64,000 bases of DNA, taken from positions 1 through 64,000 of the forward strand of contig JAOVVO010000120.1 of the NCBI GenBank assembly GCA_028564675.1, read 5' to 3'. Source of the DNA: Onchocerca lupi. Its lineage: Eukaryota > Nematoda > Chromadorea > Rhabditida > Onchocercidae. Below, in pieces: positions 50,101 to 62,807 of this stretch; position 1 is the first letter of the stretch, and the number at the start of each line of letters is the position of its first letter. The notes under the pieces were generated by a model. The model made no database searches and was not told the DNA's origin. It worked only from the letters and a program-made list of their open reading frames with translations. Position numbers and translations under genes: made by a program.

Positions 50101-53100
50101 CACATATTCTTTGATGATGCTTTTGATGTCAACGAATATGGTGAATCTGTGATCAATAAATATGTCCGACAATTGGTTAACAAAGTTGATGAGGCAGCCA
50201 GGTTCTGTTGATTAGTTCTTGTTACTGCTTAATTCTAAAATGTGTTTGTTTTTCATGAAAATTGAAAACTGAAGAAAAAAGTTCAGTGCTTTGCATCAAA
50301 CTCAAATGAGACTAAGGCCACCGAAAAAGATTTCAACTCCATATGGTGGACGATTGAGCTTTATTATGCCTGGCAAAAATAAATTAATGATACATCTGAA
50401 AGATAAACAGAAGATTCGCGTTCGAAAGCGTTGGAGTCAGGTTTCCATTTTTATTTTTTCAATTTCTTATATGATTTAAAGTTTACAATTTTTATATTCA
50501 GCTAAAGCTTTTCATTTCCTCGTCTAAAGTTCAGATTCTGAAACAAAGACTCTTGAAAAGGTTTATAATGTGAATCGTTTATTATCTTTTCGGTTTGTTG
50601 AAACGTTAAGAAATGTATTTCATCATATTTTGCCCTTAACTTGATCACTATTATTTACCGCATAAACAAATTAAAAATTCTTTTTTAATTGTTTGATTTT
50701 CTCTGAATATCAGGTGATGTACTTGTACTATTTGCTGGGTTATCAACTAATGATGAAAGTGGACGATGAAATAAGAAAGGAAATAATCTCAGAGAATACT
50801 TTTATTCTAACCTTAGATGGTGATGTGGACTTCTCACCGCAATGTGTTCATCTACTTGTCGATCTCATGAAGAAAGATCGACGTCTTGGAGCAGCTTGTG
50901 GCCGAATACATCCACGTGGATCTGGTAATGGTTGCAGATGAAGATCTTGAGAATTCTGAGATTTCCAAGTAATTAAAAAATTCAATACTTTTTACTACGG
51001 AAATTGAACTTGAAGGCACAATTTCAAAAAATTTGAAAACATTTTTTTTTTTTTTTGATTCATTTCTCCCTCAAAATTTTGAATTTTAGAAGAGATCGTT
51101 TCAGGTTTAATGATATGGTACCAAAAATTTGAATATGCAATCGGTCATTGGCTACAGAAAGCAACCGAACATATGATCGGTTGTGTACTTTGTTCGCCTG
51201 GATGTTTCTCATTATTTCGGTCATTGGCCCTTATGGATGATAATGTTACCAGACGATATGCATCCAAGGTTGTATTATTTTCAATTTTACAGAAAAACAA
51301 TGGCTAGCTATGATGATTTTTATTTTTGAATTTGTCTTTGATTATTTTGCAAATTTCAGTCGCCATTTCTCATATCTTATCATTTCAGGCCAAAAATCCG
51401 ATTGATTTTATTCAATATGATCAAGGCGAAGATCGTTGGCTATGTACTTTACTTCTGCAGCGAGGTTATCGGTAATAATTGTAATTTATTGTAATTTTTC
51501 TACACGTACTTTTAATTGTCATAATTATCGAATAAAATGATAAAACTGGATAAGCTGAATTTTGCCTTTTTTATAATGCACTTTGTTTTTGTATCCGTAA
51601 TGAGCCTATATCTACCAAATTATTTTTGGCGATTTATGTCAATCCTCCAATGTTTTAATCAGTAAAATTGGAAATTTGAATATTGAGAATAACCCGAAAA
51701 AAAACTGAATATTTTTTAAAACATTTTCTTACAGAGTTGAATATTGTGCAGCATCTGATGCTTTAACTTATGCACCAGAAAATTTTAACGAATTTTTCAA
51801 TCAGCGTCGTCGTTGGATACCTTCGACATTGGCAAATATTATCGATCTCCTACGAGATTACAAAAATGTTATCAATATAAATGAATCGATTTCTATTTGG
51901 TACTTTACAAGGAAAAATTTTAATTTACAGAATTGATAATTGAAATTTAACTTTTTCAAAAATTTCACCCATCCAACAAAAGATATACTTCTTTTTTTTA
52001 AAGTGTATCAAACTATACCTAGTGTTAGCCATAACTTAAATTGCTATGAGAAGCAAACTTTTGCTCCTGATAATGCCTAATAAAATTTATCTCACTGCTC
52101 AGTATTTTATTTAAATCTTGACCGGTTCCAGAACATTCCTCCTTCCATTTCAGAATATCGTTCCAGAATATTTCTCCCTTCTCTTCTCCTTCAGAATCTT
52201 ATCCTTCTAGGATGCAAAAGTATTTAATTATCTATTATTTCATCTTTATTATCTGGCAAAAATGTTCAGTAATTTTTTTCAGACAATTTTTCTTGATAAT
52301 ATCATTTTAGGTATATATTATATCAATGCATAATGCTAGTTTCATCAATTCTTGGCCCAGGGACAATTTTTCTGATGGTTGTCGGTGCTTTATCCATATC
52401 GTTTAATATTGATACTTCCTTATCATTGTTTATCGTCACTTTACCAGTTGCATTATTTTGCTTTATGTGTTTCGTAAGTGATTCGGAAAAACAGGTACAA
52501 TTATTGAATTTTTACAGTCCTTTAATTTAAGTTTTTTAATGTTATCGGAAAGAAAAACCAGTGTTTTGTGAAAAAACCATTTTTTAAATTAAAAGAAATC
52601 AAAAAGACTTTAAATTATTCAGTGATATGCCATTTTATTGATTTCTTTACTATCAAAAAGATATAATCAAAATAACCATCTCTATTTCTGACTATTTTAG
52701 ATTTAAAAAAAAGATTGTTAGCGGCGAATTTCTCTTTGCATTTAAAATTTTGCATGATTAACTTAATTATTTTTTGTAATTAATTAATATAATAGTTTAA
52801 TTTATATTTTATTTTCCTATTCATGTTATATTACTTGTATTAATTAAATTTATTCCATTTTTTCAGCTAATGGCAGCGCAAATTATTGGTGCACTATTTT
52901 CTATGCTAATGACAGCTGTGATTGTTGGGACGATAATACAAATGAAAAAAGATGGCATTATGTCACCACATTCGATATTCTTATTCGTTGTTATTGGGAG
53001 GTATTTTGATTTTATTAATTTTCGAATTTCTCAAATTCAAATCAAAATTATAGTAATTTATTGATAAATTTGTTTAAATTAGAGAAATCCGGAAAATTTT

Positions 53101-56100
53101 TAAATGTTTACCTGAATAGCATTTTTTCTTCAGTTTCTTCACCGCTGCTATATTACATCCATTGGAATTTACCTGCATAACTCCGGGAATTTTATATTTC
53201 CTGGCAATACCGTGCATGTACATGCTACTTCCAATCTATAGCTTGTGCAACTTAAATAATGTTGCTTGGGGAACGCGGGAAAATCTGGAAGGTTAAAATT
53301 TAAATCTTAAGTTCCAATAATTTATGCAAAAAACTAATTACATCTTTAATTAAATTCCCTTGCAAATAACTGATACAACGAAAAAAAAAAACTGGTTGTA
53401 GTGGAAGCAGAAGATACTGCAGGGCAGAGGCGCGGCAAGTATGTTGACCTAATCAGCAATGATGTTATCAGCGAGGTAAACTTTTTAAAATCGAGAAAAG
53501 GAAACGATTAGTTTTAAAATATAATATTCGGCATAGTAATGCTACTTTTATGTCCATAATGAATTCGAATTTTTACAATTACAACAAATTCAGTTGCATG
53601 AACTGTTTTATAATGTGTCATTTTTTTCTGTGCTAATTTTTAGTAAAAAATTTGAGTAAAGATGAGAATCAGTCAGCAAAAGTATAATTTCGATTTTCTC
53701 AATGTCGAAGTTTTTTTTATTACTAATTGATTCCTATTTATTCATTTGCCTATTTATTCATTTGTTACTATTGCATTAGGGTCTTAAATGTTAGTATTTA
53801 TTATTAATCATTTGTTGGACAGTTATATTCAGTGTATATCTAATACATTTCTTTGATTGATATTTACTTTTACTTTTTACTAAAATAATTCAACAAAATT
53901 ATTTATAATTTTCATTCCAATTATACCAAAAACTCATTCAACTTTTCTGCAGGTAGATGCTGAAATATCGATTGGTTGTGGATCATCTTGTCGTCTAATG
54001 TGTTGTTTGAGGGATAAATCAGCGAAAATAGCACAGGTATGCTCGAATCAGCAAGATTAGGAGAAAGCATATTCATAGAATTTTGTTGCTTAATTCAATT
54101 GAGAAAAAGCAGGATGTTAAAATTGAAAGTTCAAAATTAGTTTTAATTTCCAAAATTTTTTGCAGATTTGGCAACTGAATGAGAAAATAAATGAAATGAT
54201 GGATAAATTGGATCGAATTGAATGGCAGCCAGCAGTGATATCAACTCGAACAATAGCACCAACAGACAATTCAGGATCATCTAAATGGGAAAGTAATTCA
54301 ATGAAGAAAGATCAGGTGATTTTCAGTAAATTTTGATTGCTTTCAATTCAAAAATCAATACACAAGATTACCACGGCTACTGCATAAACGTTTTATCTCA
54401 TTTAATTCATCCATTAATTAGGTAATTATTGGCTAGAAATGATCGTACTTGTTTAATTTAAGCTTCTAAGCTTTATTTTCAAATTTTTTAAGGTTTTTCA
54501 GACAATTTTCCGGATTTTCAGACAGAAATAGATAGTTGCGATAGAATTGATCAGTCGCCTGCCGTAATGCGCAATCGTAAATGGAATTCCAAAAGAAGTG
54601 AAGCATGGTTGAATGATAAGTGTCTTCGAAGAGCCGAGAAAGATTGTTTGGATTCTGATGAGGAAGCTTTCTGGAATGATGTTATCAATAAATATCTAAC
54701 ACCAATTATCCATGATCAATTAAAGCAGAAACATATCAAAGATGGTCTTGTGCTACTAAGAAATAAGGTTAGAATAAATAAAAAGAAATCATTAGATAGT
54801 TTGATAAACCCTGAAAAAAGAAGGATAATTTGGTTGGAATTTTAATTTGTTTTGGAAATATTCATTGCTAAATTGATTTTATTGTTTCCTTTCAACTGGA
54901 GAAGAGGAGAGAGAGAGAGATGAATGAGTATTTCAATGAGTATGACGTCTCGCTTGCTTGAATGTGTGCATCAATTGGGCTATTTTTTGGTGAGTAGCCA
55001 TAGAAATGAAATATTTTTGAATTATTCGAAAAAAATTTGAAGAAGTTGGGAGTCAAGCTGTGAGGTGAACCAAACGTTGAGTTAAAGTATAAGTTTTTGT
55101 TGATGCTTGCACAGCATATGGAAAGCTTATGTCACCATTTGTAGACCAATGAATGTCACTTCTTGTAGGCTCAGCCTAGCAAGTTAATTATAGCCATGCA
55201 ATTATAAGATTTTTACTAATCTAGTAAAAATACTTCTTAAATATATCTTTTAAGCAAAAATACTTGCAATTATGTTCAGGATTTTCGTTGATCATTGAAT
55301 CATTGATGATAAAATATTGATAATTGAAATTTGAAGTTTTTGAATTTCCAAATTTTAACTATTTCTCGTTTGTTTTTCTTTTCAGATTTGTTCAGGTTTT
55401 TTCATGGCAAATACCGTATTTATCACTACTGTGCTCCTGCTACAACTACAAAAAGATTGCATCCATATTGAATGGCCATTAGGCCCATATTACAACCACA
55501 CTATCGTCTCGTGCGGCAAGAATGCTCGGGAACCGATCTGGGTGGTTACACGACTGCAACTTGAGCCAATTGGACTGGTCTTCCTGCTTTTCTTCATATC
55601 CATTCTTGTTATTCAGGTTGGAATTTTTCTTCCCTTTACTTTAGCATATCAAGTTTTACTTATTTAATCTCTTTCTCTGACTGATTTATTATTTTCAGTT
55701 ATTTTGCTCTGCAATTTCATCCTTTTTCAGTGCAATATTTCTTTTTGCTTCATCGTATTTCAGTATGATATTTTCATTTAAAGTTCTTTATTTCTTCATG
55801 CTTCTTTTTCATCTTATTTAATTTATCATTTTTTTTTTCTATTAAAATAAACTTTTCCATGTAGCAAAATTTTTAAATTCACTGTTTCATATCAACTTCA
55901 CGAAGCGAAGAATGAATTTCTTTTTTTTTGCATAATTTGCAGTTCATAGCAATGTTACTACATCGCTTTGGTACTATGGCTCATATAATTGCATCAACGC
56001 AATTATTTTGTTGGCGTAAACGTGCGGATCATTTGACGGAAGATGAATTGGTTATTCAGAATGCGGTTGAAATAGCACGTGAACTACAAGCTATCCGCGG

Positions 56101-56876
56101 AGTTGACGAATCTGATGAAAATGCTCCATCAGTATACTTACTTTGAAATTTATCATCGTGCAACAGTTGCTTTTGATTTGAAAATGCATTTTATAAAATT
56201 TCATTTCTGAAATTTCACTATATTTTGGAATGATGTCTAGAATTGACAGAATGCTCTTTATTATCCTTTAAAAAATAATTTTAGGAAGAGCAAGCTATCT
56301 TGCGTCGAAATATTGTTCGAAATCTGGAATCTTCCAAGCGTTCAATGTATCGACCAAAGACGGAAACGCTTGATGCAGCATTCAGAAAGCGTTTCTTCGC
56401 GTTGTCAAGTAACAAAGCAGTTGATCGTTCGAATAGTGAAAGACGTTTGACATTACGTCGAAATACCATTCGTGCTATCGAACGGCGTCGGAATTCGATT
56501 TTTGGAAACCAACAACCAATTCAGGTAATTTTGTCGATAAGTTAATGAAAAACTCTTGAAAAGTTTGTAGTAAGATATCATACATATTTCACTTTTTTTT
56601 ATAAGATATATGGTTAATGTACTGTCGAGTCCACCATTTGTCATTCGAATTTTTATTTGAATTAAAAGAGAAATCATTAAATCATTGAAATAGCTTTATC
56701 CGCTATAAGATTTTCTATTCGGCTATTTATAATTTATTTTCGCTAAGGATGAAGCAACATTATTGGTGGAAGATCAACAATCTTTATCAAATAATGAAAA
56801 TCGTAATGCAGCTCGACGAAACAATCTCTTACATTTATTCGATGATCCGTTAAATGATTCCGGAAACAAAGAATAA
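41145..56876 (+). CDS. chs: Chitin synthase (nematode multi-pass GT2 enzyme)
   Basis: Thirty-two exons give 1694 aa: 41145-41326, 41407-41477, 42509-42676, 43954-44213, 44464-44545, 44697-44839, 45888-46120, 46563-46723, 47119-47453, 47747-47866, 48205-48333, 48662-48813, 49049-49118, 49234-49330, 49802-49953, 50068-50201, 50287-50440, 50714-50924, 51105-51268, 51389-51471, 51735-51899, 52311-52494, 52867-53000, 53134-53291, 53402-53475, 53953-54036, 54166-54315, 54522-54767, 55386-55616, 55943-56131, 56285-56524 and 56748-56876. Phases agree throughout. The enzyme polymerises UDP-N-acetylglucosamine and extrudes chitin across the plasma membrane. Multiple hydrophobic segments flank the catalytic core, which has LTLDGDVDFSPQ, CSPGCFSLFR, GEDRWLCTLLLQRGYR and the acceptor-site motif QRRRW near residue 1055. 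WGTRE follows near 1240, then a short helical linker (IWQLNEKINEMMDKLDRIEW), two more membrane segments and a basic Ser/Arg tail. Intron 11 uses a GC donor. I cannot tell which nematode paralogue this is. Confidence 0.93.
43600..43860. repeat. Degenerate tandem repeat in chitin synthase intron 3
   Basis: The segment repeats a variant of ATCTAGAAANTGAATCATTTNTGATTNAAT roughly every 35-50 bp, with about five imperfect copies. It includes ATCTAGAAACTGAATCATTT, ATCTAGAAAATGAATCATTT and ATCTAAAAACTGAATCATTT. It ends about 95 bp before exon 4. No function is apparent. Confidence 0.7.
45066..45257. mobile_element. Palindromic MITE-like element in chitin synthase intron 6
   Basis: The left end, TGTCGAAAAATCCGAAAGATATAATTAATGTAAACA, is the near-perfect inverse complement of the right end, giving terminal inverted repeats of about 35 bp around a 192-bp unit. 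The interior is less AT-rich than its surroundings (AAAGCGCGCTTCC; TTGGCGGTAAACATG) and has no transposase. I cannot define a target-site duplication with confidence. Confidence 0.75.
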
Positions 56877-59800
56877 TTTGTCGATAAAATAAATCTTTTA
56901 TGTTTTTATTGCTTCTCCGTTCATTTTTGTGTTGTTTGTATGTTTTTCATTTTAGAGTTCTTTATAATCTTTTATTTTCCTTAATAGGTTGTCGTTTTCT
57001 TTTTATTGTGATCATTTTACAGGATAGAAAAATATTGTGATAGAATTTCGTTTCCTTCAAGTTATATTAGGCGTAATCTCAATCGATAAATGATAAGCCA
57101 AAAATGAAATTGAGCATTTTAGTTCCCATTGTCAGCTAATAGATGTTATATATTGGCCCATAAATAAATGTAAGAAATAGCTATCCGGTCGATTTCCAAA
57201 AAAAAATTGGATGCCGGTAAAATGATACTAACAGAACTGGTAGCAGATAAAAATCAACAATTAAAGATAGTTGAACTTATTGTAATTAAATTTGGCATAA
57301 AGTCAATTCTGCTGAACACTTTGGAGTAATTTTCGTAATAAGACTTGCAATATTTTCTTTCTTTTCGTTTTTCATAAATTGGGCGTTTAAATATCTGTCT
57401 CTTAAAGACGATCAAATTTATTAATTTATTCGGGAATCAGGTAAAAGTAATGGATCCTGGAAATTGAAAATTTTATTTATATGTTTTATAAATATTTCTG
57501 AAAAAAGTGCTTTACAATAATACAAAATGCTTAAAAAAAAAAAAAAAAAAGAAAAAGCAAAATGTTTGGATGAATCGATAAATGGTTCGAATTAAGTGTG
57601 AAACGACCGAGTTTGGAAACTAATTATACTGCGATAATGAAAAAGTGCTTGAAAATAATACAAAATGCTTTTGTAACATAATTATATCAATCTAGTGCAT
57701 TACTATAATATTATGCTGTGCTACAATATATTACACCATAACTGTGGTTACAAAATGTTGTAGTATGCTGCAATTACTATATGATATCATATTTTTAATA
57801 TATACAAAATTAATATTATCATTTTTGGTATGGTAAAATATGAAACCATAAAATTACTGTAATACAATAGTGACACAGTCAAAATATTCAGAGAGAAACG
57901 AAGTATTATTCCGAAATGTTTACTCAGGCAAATGTTAAGATAGCAATTATTTTTTAAAAGAAATCATTTTGATCATTGTTAGAGATATCAGTAAATCATA
58001 TCTAAAGCTGGCAATAACATGAGAATGATTATAAAATATGTTATATTTTCGCAAGATTAGCACCATAAAATGATTTACTGCCATTAGAAATGAAAAATGG
58101 GAAATGAAAAAAAAATGTAAAAATAATGAAAATTGAGAATGTTCAGTAAATTTTTGAAGTTAAATACTTCAATAATTTTTTTTCAAATTTTTATACTATT
58201 GATATGTTCCAAATTTGCCACCGAAAGCATTTGCTATAATTTATGTAACAGAAAAACCGGATTTACTAACAGTTAATAATTTATTAACAACTGATAGAAA
58301 AGTTCCAGTTTGTTTGGGAACTGTTGCTTGTTAACAAAACATCATTGAAGTATTTTATAAATCTGAATTTAGAAATGGAACACATTAAACAGGAAAATGA
58401 TATTGCAAAGAATAAAGAGATAGTTGTCAATAAGAAGACATTTTTTTATCGACAATAATCCCTTCAATTCTTTGCAATATTATTTTTAAAAGAATTAATT
58501 AGAGCGATCTAGCTAAATGAGCGAATGATGCCAAAGTAAATATATCTGTGGAATGTAAATAAAACAACTTATTAAATGGAAAACATTCCTTTCATTTTTG
58601 CTTTAGTTCCATTTATTGAACAATTTCTGTGCTATTTTGAATTTTCATTCATTAGCTTATTAATTTACTATTGCGAATGATGATAAATTTGCTAATATTT
58701 TAAGATTGAATTTGCTGTCGCAAGTTTCAAAACACAAGAAAAGAGTAAAATATTATTCTTTAATTACGCTATTATCAAGAGGAAATTCAATTAATTCTTT
58801 AAATTTATAAAGATGTAATGCCAAATATATGATAATCTTTATCTTTATTCGAGTAAAAGTTGTTGTTTATAGGTATAAAAGATAAAGTGAAGTGATACAA
58901 TTTCCACTATTATTACAGGTTTTATCGTATATGAAGATGATGAAATAACAATGTGTTTATATATTAGGTATACTTACATATTAGGTGGAAGGAAAATCAT
59001 TAGCTTTAAGAATCGTTTTTACAATTAAAGTTTGGATATATTATATTATCTTTGGTTATGCATTTATCGAAATGGTAATTATTTTATGATTGGTAAATAT
59101 GTTAAAAATATTAAGATATAAAGGAAGGATTTTATGCTTATATTTAATTTTCATTTAATAAAGATTAATGCAAATTAGTGTTTCAGGCAGCTATTGCAAA
59201 ATCGCGAATTATTAAATATTACTTGCACACTGTAGGGAATGGTAAAGAAATCCTTTTCGATACTGAAAAGAAATGATTGAAGCCGTTACTGTTACTGGAT
59301 CAAATCGAGATGTTGCTTCAAAGATTTAAGGTCCAAACCACGACCTTATTATCGCCATGACAAGTAGACACTGTTATGACTGTAAAAATATTCTGTTTGA
59401 TTAAATTAAACATATTAAAATTGTCTTATTTCTAATTCATAATATTCAATACTGCTTTTATCCCAAGTTCTTTATACCAAAAAATACTACAATTTTCAAT
59501 TTTATAGTTTCCGTCATCAGTCGTGAATGAGGACCTTATCAAAAAAATGAAAAGTATATGTTACCTTTCTGCATAACTTCTTTGTGAATTTACTTTGACA
59601 ATAGATTAACAAAGCGAATTATTGCTCCGATATTCTCAGTTAAAAAAAAAAAAAAAGAATTAAATGTAATCTGGGCAACTATTATAATTCATCCTTATCC
59701 GATAAATTTAATTCTGACTAATTATAATATGGAAAAAATTTTATTATAGATAATTTTATACATCAGAGAAAGCAAATGTTTTTTGAGATTTGCTTATCGA

Positions 59801-61360
59801 TATCACGAGCATTCACAATACTAATAGGTTAATCCCTTTCTGGCTATATAGTTTTCTTTTTAGGTTAAAAGCTTGCTTCGTATGAGCTTAATTTAGAAAT
59901 TTTTATTTGAATTCAAAAAGAAAAAGAAGCATTTTTATTTTATTTCCTAGATGTAGGTTAGAATTTTCAGAAGTCAGACTTATCATCTTATTGAAATTGT
60001 ACTGTATTTTCTTTGATTTGAACTGAATTTGAATCTTTGAACTTAAAATCAATGTTTGGTGTTTATTGGTTCATCCCGCAGAGCCACTTCCGCTTACCAA
60101 AAATGGTCTACTTGGAGCACACATTCAATGTCTATGTTTCATTCAATCAAGCCGGATGTCATACTCATTGAAAGCCTGAGAACAGGTTGAAAACGTTTCG
60201 TCCCACAATTCCTCTAATCATTCGCTTTACCGAAGAAAACAGCTTCATTGTGTACTGCAGCTATTCTGAGGGAAACTTCAGAAGGAACCAGTTACTGGAT
60301 AATTCGATTAATCTCTCGCCCCTATGTCAAAGTCAGATGATCGATTTTGACTACAGCATGCAATTCTCTTCCATCTTTGTCAAGCATTTATGAAAGGAAA
60401 TGCTAAAATTTGAAATGTGAAATTTTTATTCCAGCTTTTATCATTCATTTGTTCTACTATCATATCATGAATACCATCTTATCATCGTTTGTTACTATTT
60501 TGGACAATGCATGAACTTGAAGTTAGTATTCCGTTGAGACATCCACGAAAGGAAATAGAATAGTCGTTACCTCTGCCAGAATGTCTGAAATAATATATTA
60601 GGAAATGAAATAAATAAGAAATAGAAACGACAGTGAGTTAAATTGCCGAATAATTGAATACACATTGTGTAAAAACACATTTGCAACAAACACTTCCGCG
60701 ATATATTGTTTTCAGAAATAAGAAAATAAATTTTACTATTATTGAATATGAAACGAGCAATTTCTGGCAATATGCAAATGATGACAATTGAATCAATACA
60801 CAAATTTGTAAGACTTCATTGTTTTACAACTTTTTTTTGGCCTGAACTGTTACTAATTTTGTACGATATTCTTTGAATGAAATCAGCTAATGCTAACTTA
60901 ATTAATGAATAGACTAGAAAATTCGAAATAATCAAAGAATATAATGTTTCAATTTTATTTAGGTTGGTAAAATCGATTTTTGACATGATTATCCTTTCAT
61001 AAAATAATGAGGAAATTTTGTATGATACACACATATTATTGTGTTTGCTTACTTTACTATCTGATAATTTACTTTACTATCTCTCTGATAATTTCATTTT
61101 TGTTTTGTATTATGAATGCAACAAGCAGTCAAACATACTAATCTAATACTTTTTTGGACAGTTTTTTTAATCGAACAGATTGTGCTTATTGATTCGGACA
61201 TTCCAGAATTGCTTCAAGTTGCAAGTCAATAAGTTTTGGTTTATTCGAGAGAAGCATTTCTTTTGGCGCTTCATATTCTATCTACAACATCGACTAGGTT
61301 AGATCAATGGAAATATTTTACAACGAAAGTTACGAATTATTGAATCGCTGTATTGTCACT
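56877..61360. other. Gene-poor stretch downstream of chitin synthase
   Basis: AATAAA near 56888 could terminate chitin synthase. The rest is AT-rich with A-runs (for example 57533-57550). Three pieces look more coding-like than the background: about 58207-58332, 59188-59270 and the GC-richer block 60078-60393. None can be joined into a gene from the sequence alone. Confidence 0.4.
60078..60393 (+). pseudogene. Orphan coding-like block, possibly a broken exon
   Basis: This block is less AT-rich than the flanking kilobases. An acceptor-like CATCCCGCAG precedes it. One frame then reads PKMVYLEHTFNVYVSFNQAG before a TGA at about 60168. A second frame continues with RPTIPLIIRFTEENSFIVYC and then NQLLDNSINLSPLCQSQMID to a TGA at 60391-60393. 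The two would form one product only with a frameshift or an undetected intron. I do not recognise a family. It may be a decayed gene, a single exon of a gene with distant exons, or a conserved non-coding segment. Confidence 0.3.
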
Positions 61361-61702
61361 TTAAATGATACAAACTAAAAGAAAGAAAAACATAACAGTA
61401 AATGAATAGTGATGAATTCCATTGGTATCTGGTTTAGTTGTTGGAAGTTCAATTGGAGGGAATGTTTCTATAATGAATATACTAAACTCATTTAACATAA
61501 TAATGAATTCTTTTGATTCATTTCGCTCTTTTTTCCAATTTATTCCGTTTGATTGTTGAGAAATTTTGAATAGAAACATTTACGGGATTTACCAAATTTC
61601 AACCGTTCATTTGATTTATTAACTGGATCATCAGCATTCGTGTGTATTATTTTAAGTGTATTTTGTTGAGCTGCGGCATGATCGACCATTTCTTCCTTAT
61701 CT
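61361..61702 (-). CDS. Putative 67-aa tail-anchored membrane protein
   Basis: Two exons, 61702-61593 and 61467-61361, join in phase 1 across a 125-bp intron with a GTAAAT donor and a CATTATAG acceptor. The ATG at 61689-61687 lies 13 nt after a TTTTCCAG acceptor, which would suit trans-splicing or an unseen upstream exon. The product starts MVDHAAAQQNTLKIIHTNAD and continues with a Pro/Thr-rich part (TFPPIELPTTKPDTNG). It ends HHYSFTVMFFFLLVCII, a single hydrophobic C-terminal helix with nothing after it, as in tail-anchored proteins. I do not recognise the family. The plus-strand neighbour starts only 65 bp away, head to head. Confidence 0.5.
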
Positions 61703-61766
61703 CTGGAAAAGAATTCAATATCATGCAATTTCAGGATTAGATTACTGCTTTACATAGTTATTTTAG

Positions 61767-61959
61767 ATGGCTGGAAGGAAAGAAACGAAAATTTTTATTG
61801 AAGTATTTTCGGTAAAAAATTTATCATTGTTAAATAAAAAACTTTTGCAGAGCAAATTTTCCAATCTTCTAAACTTTAATATAACTTATTTTTTCATTTT
61901 AGCATCCACAAATTTCTGGATCAGAATTCCGCGAATTCTTAAAACCTTTGGGTTGCTAA
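61767..61959 (+). CDS. Small two-exon gene or 5' end of an unfinished gene
   Basis: Exons 61767-61811 and 61903-61959 join in phase 0 across a 91-bp intron (GTAAAA ... TTTTAG). They encode MAGRKETKIFIEVFS followed by HPQISGSEFREFLKPLGC and a stop. The ATG follows TTATTTTAG directly. The second exon could instead end at the GTTGCT after 61951 and continue to exons I could not identify. The family is not recognised. The minus-strand reading of the same region also has an open segment, but with poorer splice sites. Confidence 0.35.
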
Positions 61960-62807
61960 TGACAATACAGCTGCTACTACAATCTCTTTTACGTTTCAAC
62001 GATGCTATACGGCTATGTAATTCTACTTCTCAACAATCTTTAGCAATGAACTAACCGACCAATTCTACTTCCATTTATTCTCTGACGAATTAATTAAAAT
62101 GTTCAAAGATTAAGATGGAAATTTGCATAGCGCGTCAAGTCATTGCTCGCTCGGAAGGCTATTTCTGTAAATTTGTTTGCCCGCGATGGCGAAGTGAGTG
62201 GTTGAATGGTGGGTTTAAAATTTTCCAAAGTTGTGGAAGTTTTCGAGAATTGTTAAAGTCGTTCATTTTTCTGAGTTGGTTGTCCTCTCAAACTTTTTAG
62301 ACTTTCCACTGAATTTGCAGCAATTAGAAATTCGATTATGATTCATTATTTCTATGAATCATCTTCTCTTTTGACATTCAGCAATCGAAATTTCAAATTA
62401 TTATACTCTCGAAACTTGCGTACTGAGCAGATTGTATTTTCAAGCTTGCAAAACGTTCTTTCATTCTTTTTTAATGCGATTTGTGAGTATTTTTGAAATT
62501 TTTCTCAGCGGTATATTTCAGGGAAGCAGAGAGAAAATGCTCTGTATTAAATGATGGAAAGATTTTCTCTGTTAAATATTTACCATCAATAATTCTTTAC
62601 AGAGTTGAGGCTCCTACGAGTACCGAAACATAGGTAAATCAAATGAAATGATTTAATGGTTAGCAGTGTATGTTGTTCGAGCCATGTAGATGGAACATGC
62701 AAAAATTTACCAACGCCAAAAAACATTGCTCACCAAATGAAATCTCTTTATATTTTTTATTATAATTTTTCAGTTTTAATTTTAGATTGAACATTTCAAG
62801 TAGCAAG
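61960..62807. other. Intergenic upstream of CHMP2A
   Basis: This includes a GC-richer patch at about 62125-62205 (GCGCGTCAAG, CCCGCGATGGCGAAG) that may be promoter sequence. A plus-strand open frame at 62115-62300 lacks splice or family support. TTTTAG at about 62780-62785 lies 22 nt before the CHMP2A ATG and is a candidate trans-splice site. Confidence 0.4.

Noticed and set aside
61900..62050. Minus-strand exon-like frame (ELHSRIASLKRKRDCSSSCI)
   Set aside because: It overlaps a plus-strand exon with better splice sites, and its own acceptor is weak and it does not join in phase to the tail-anchored gene with certainty.
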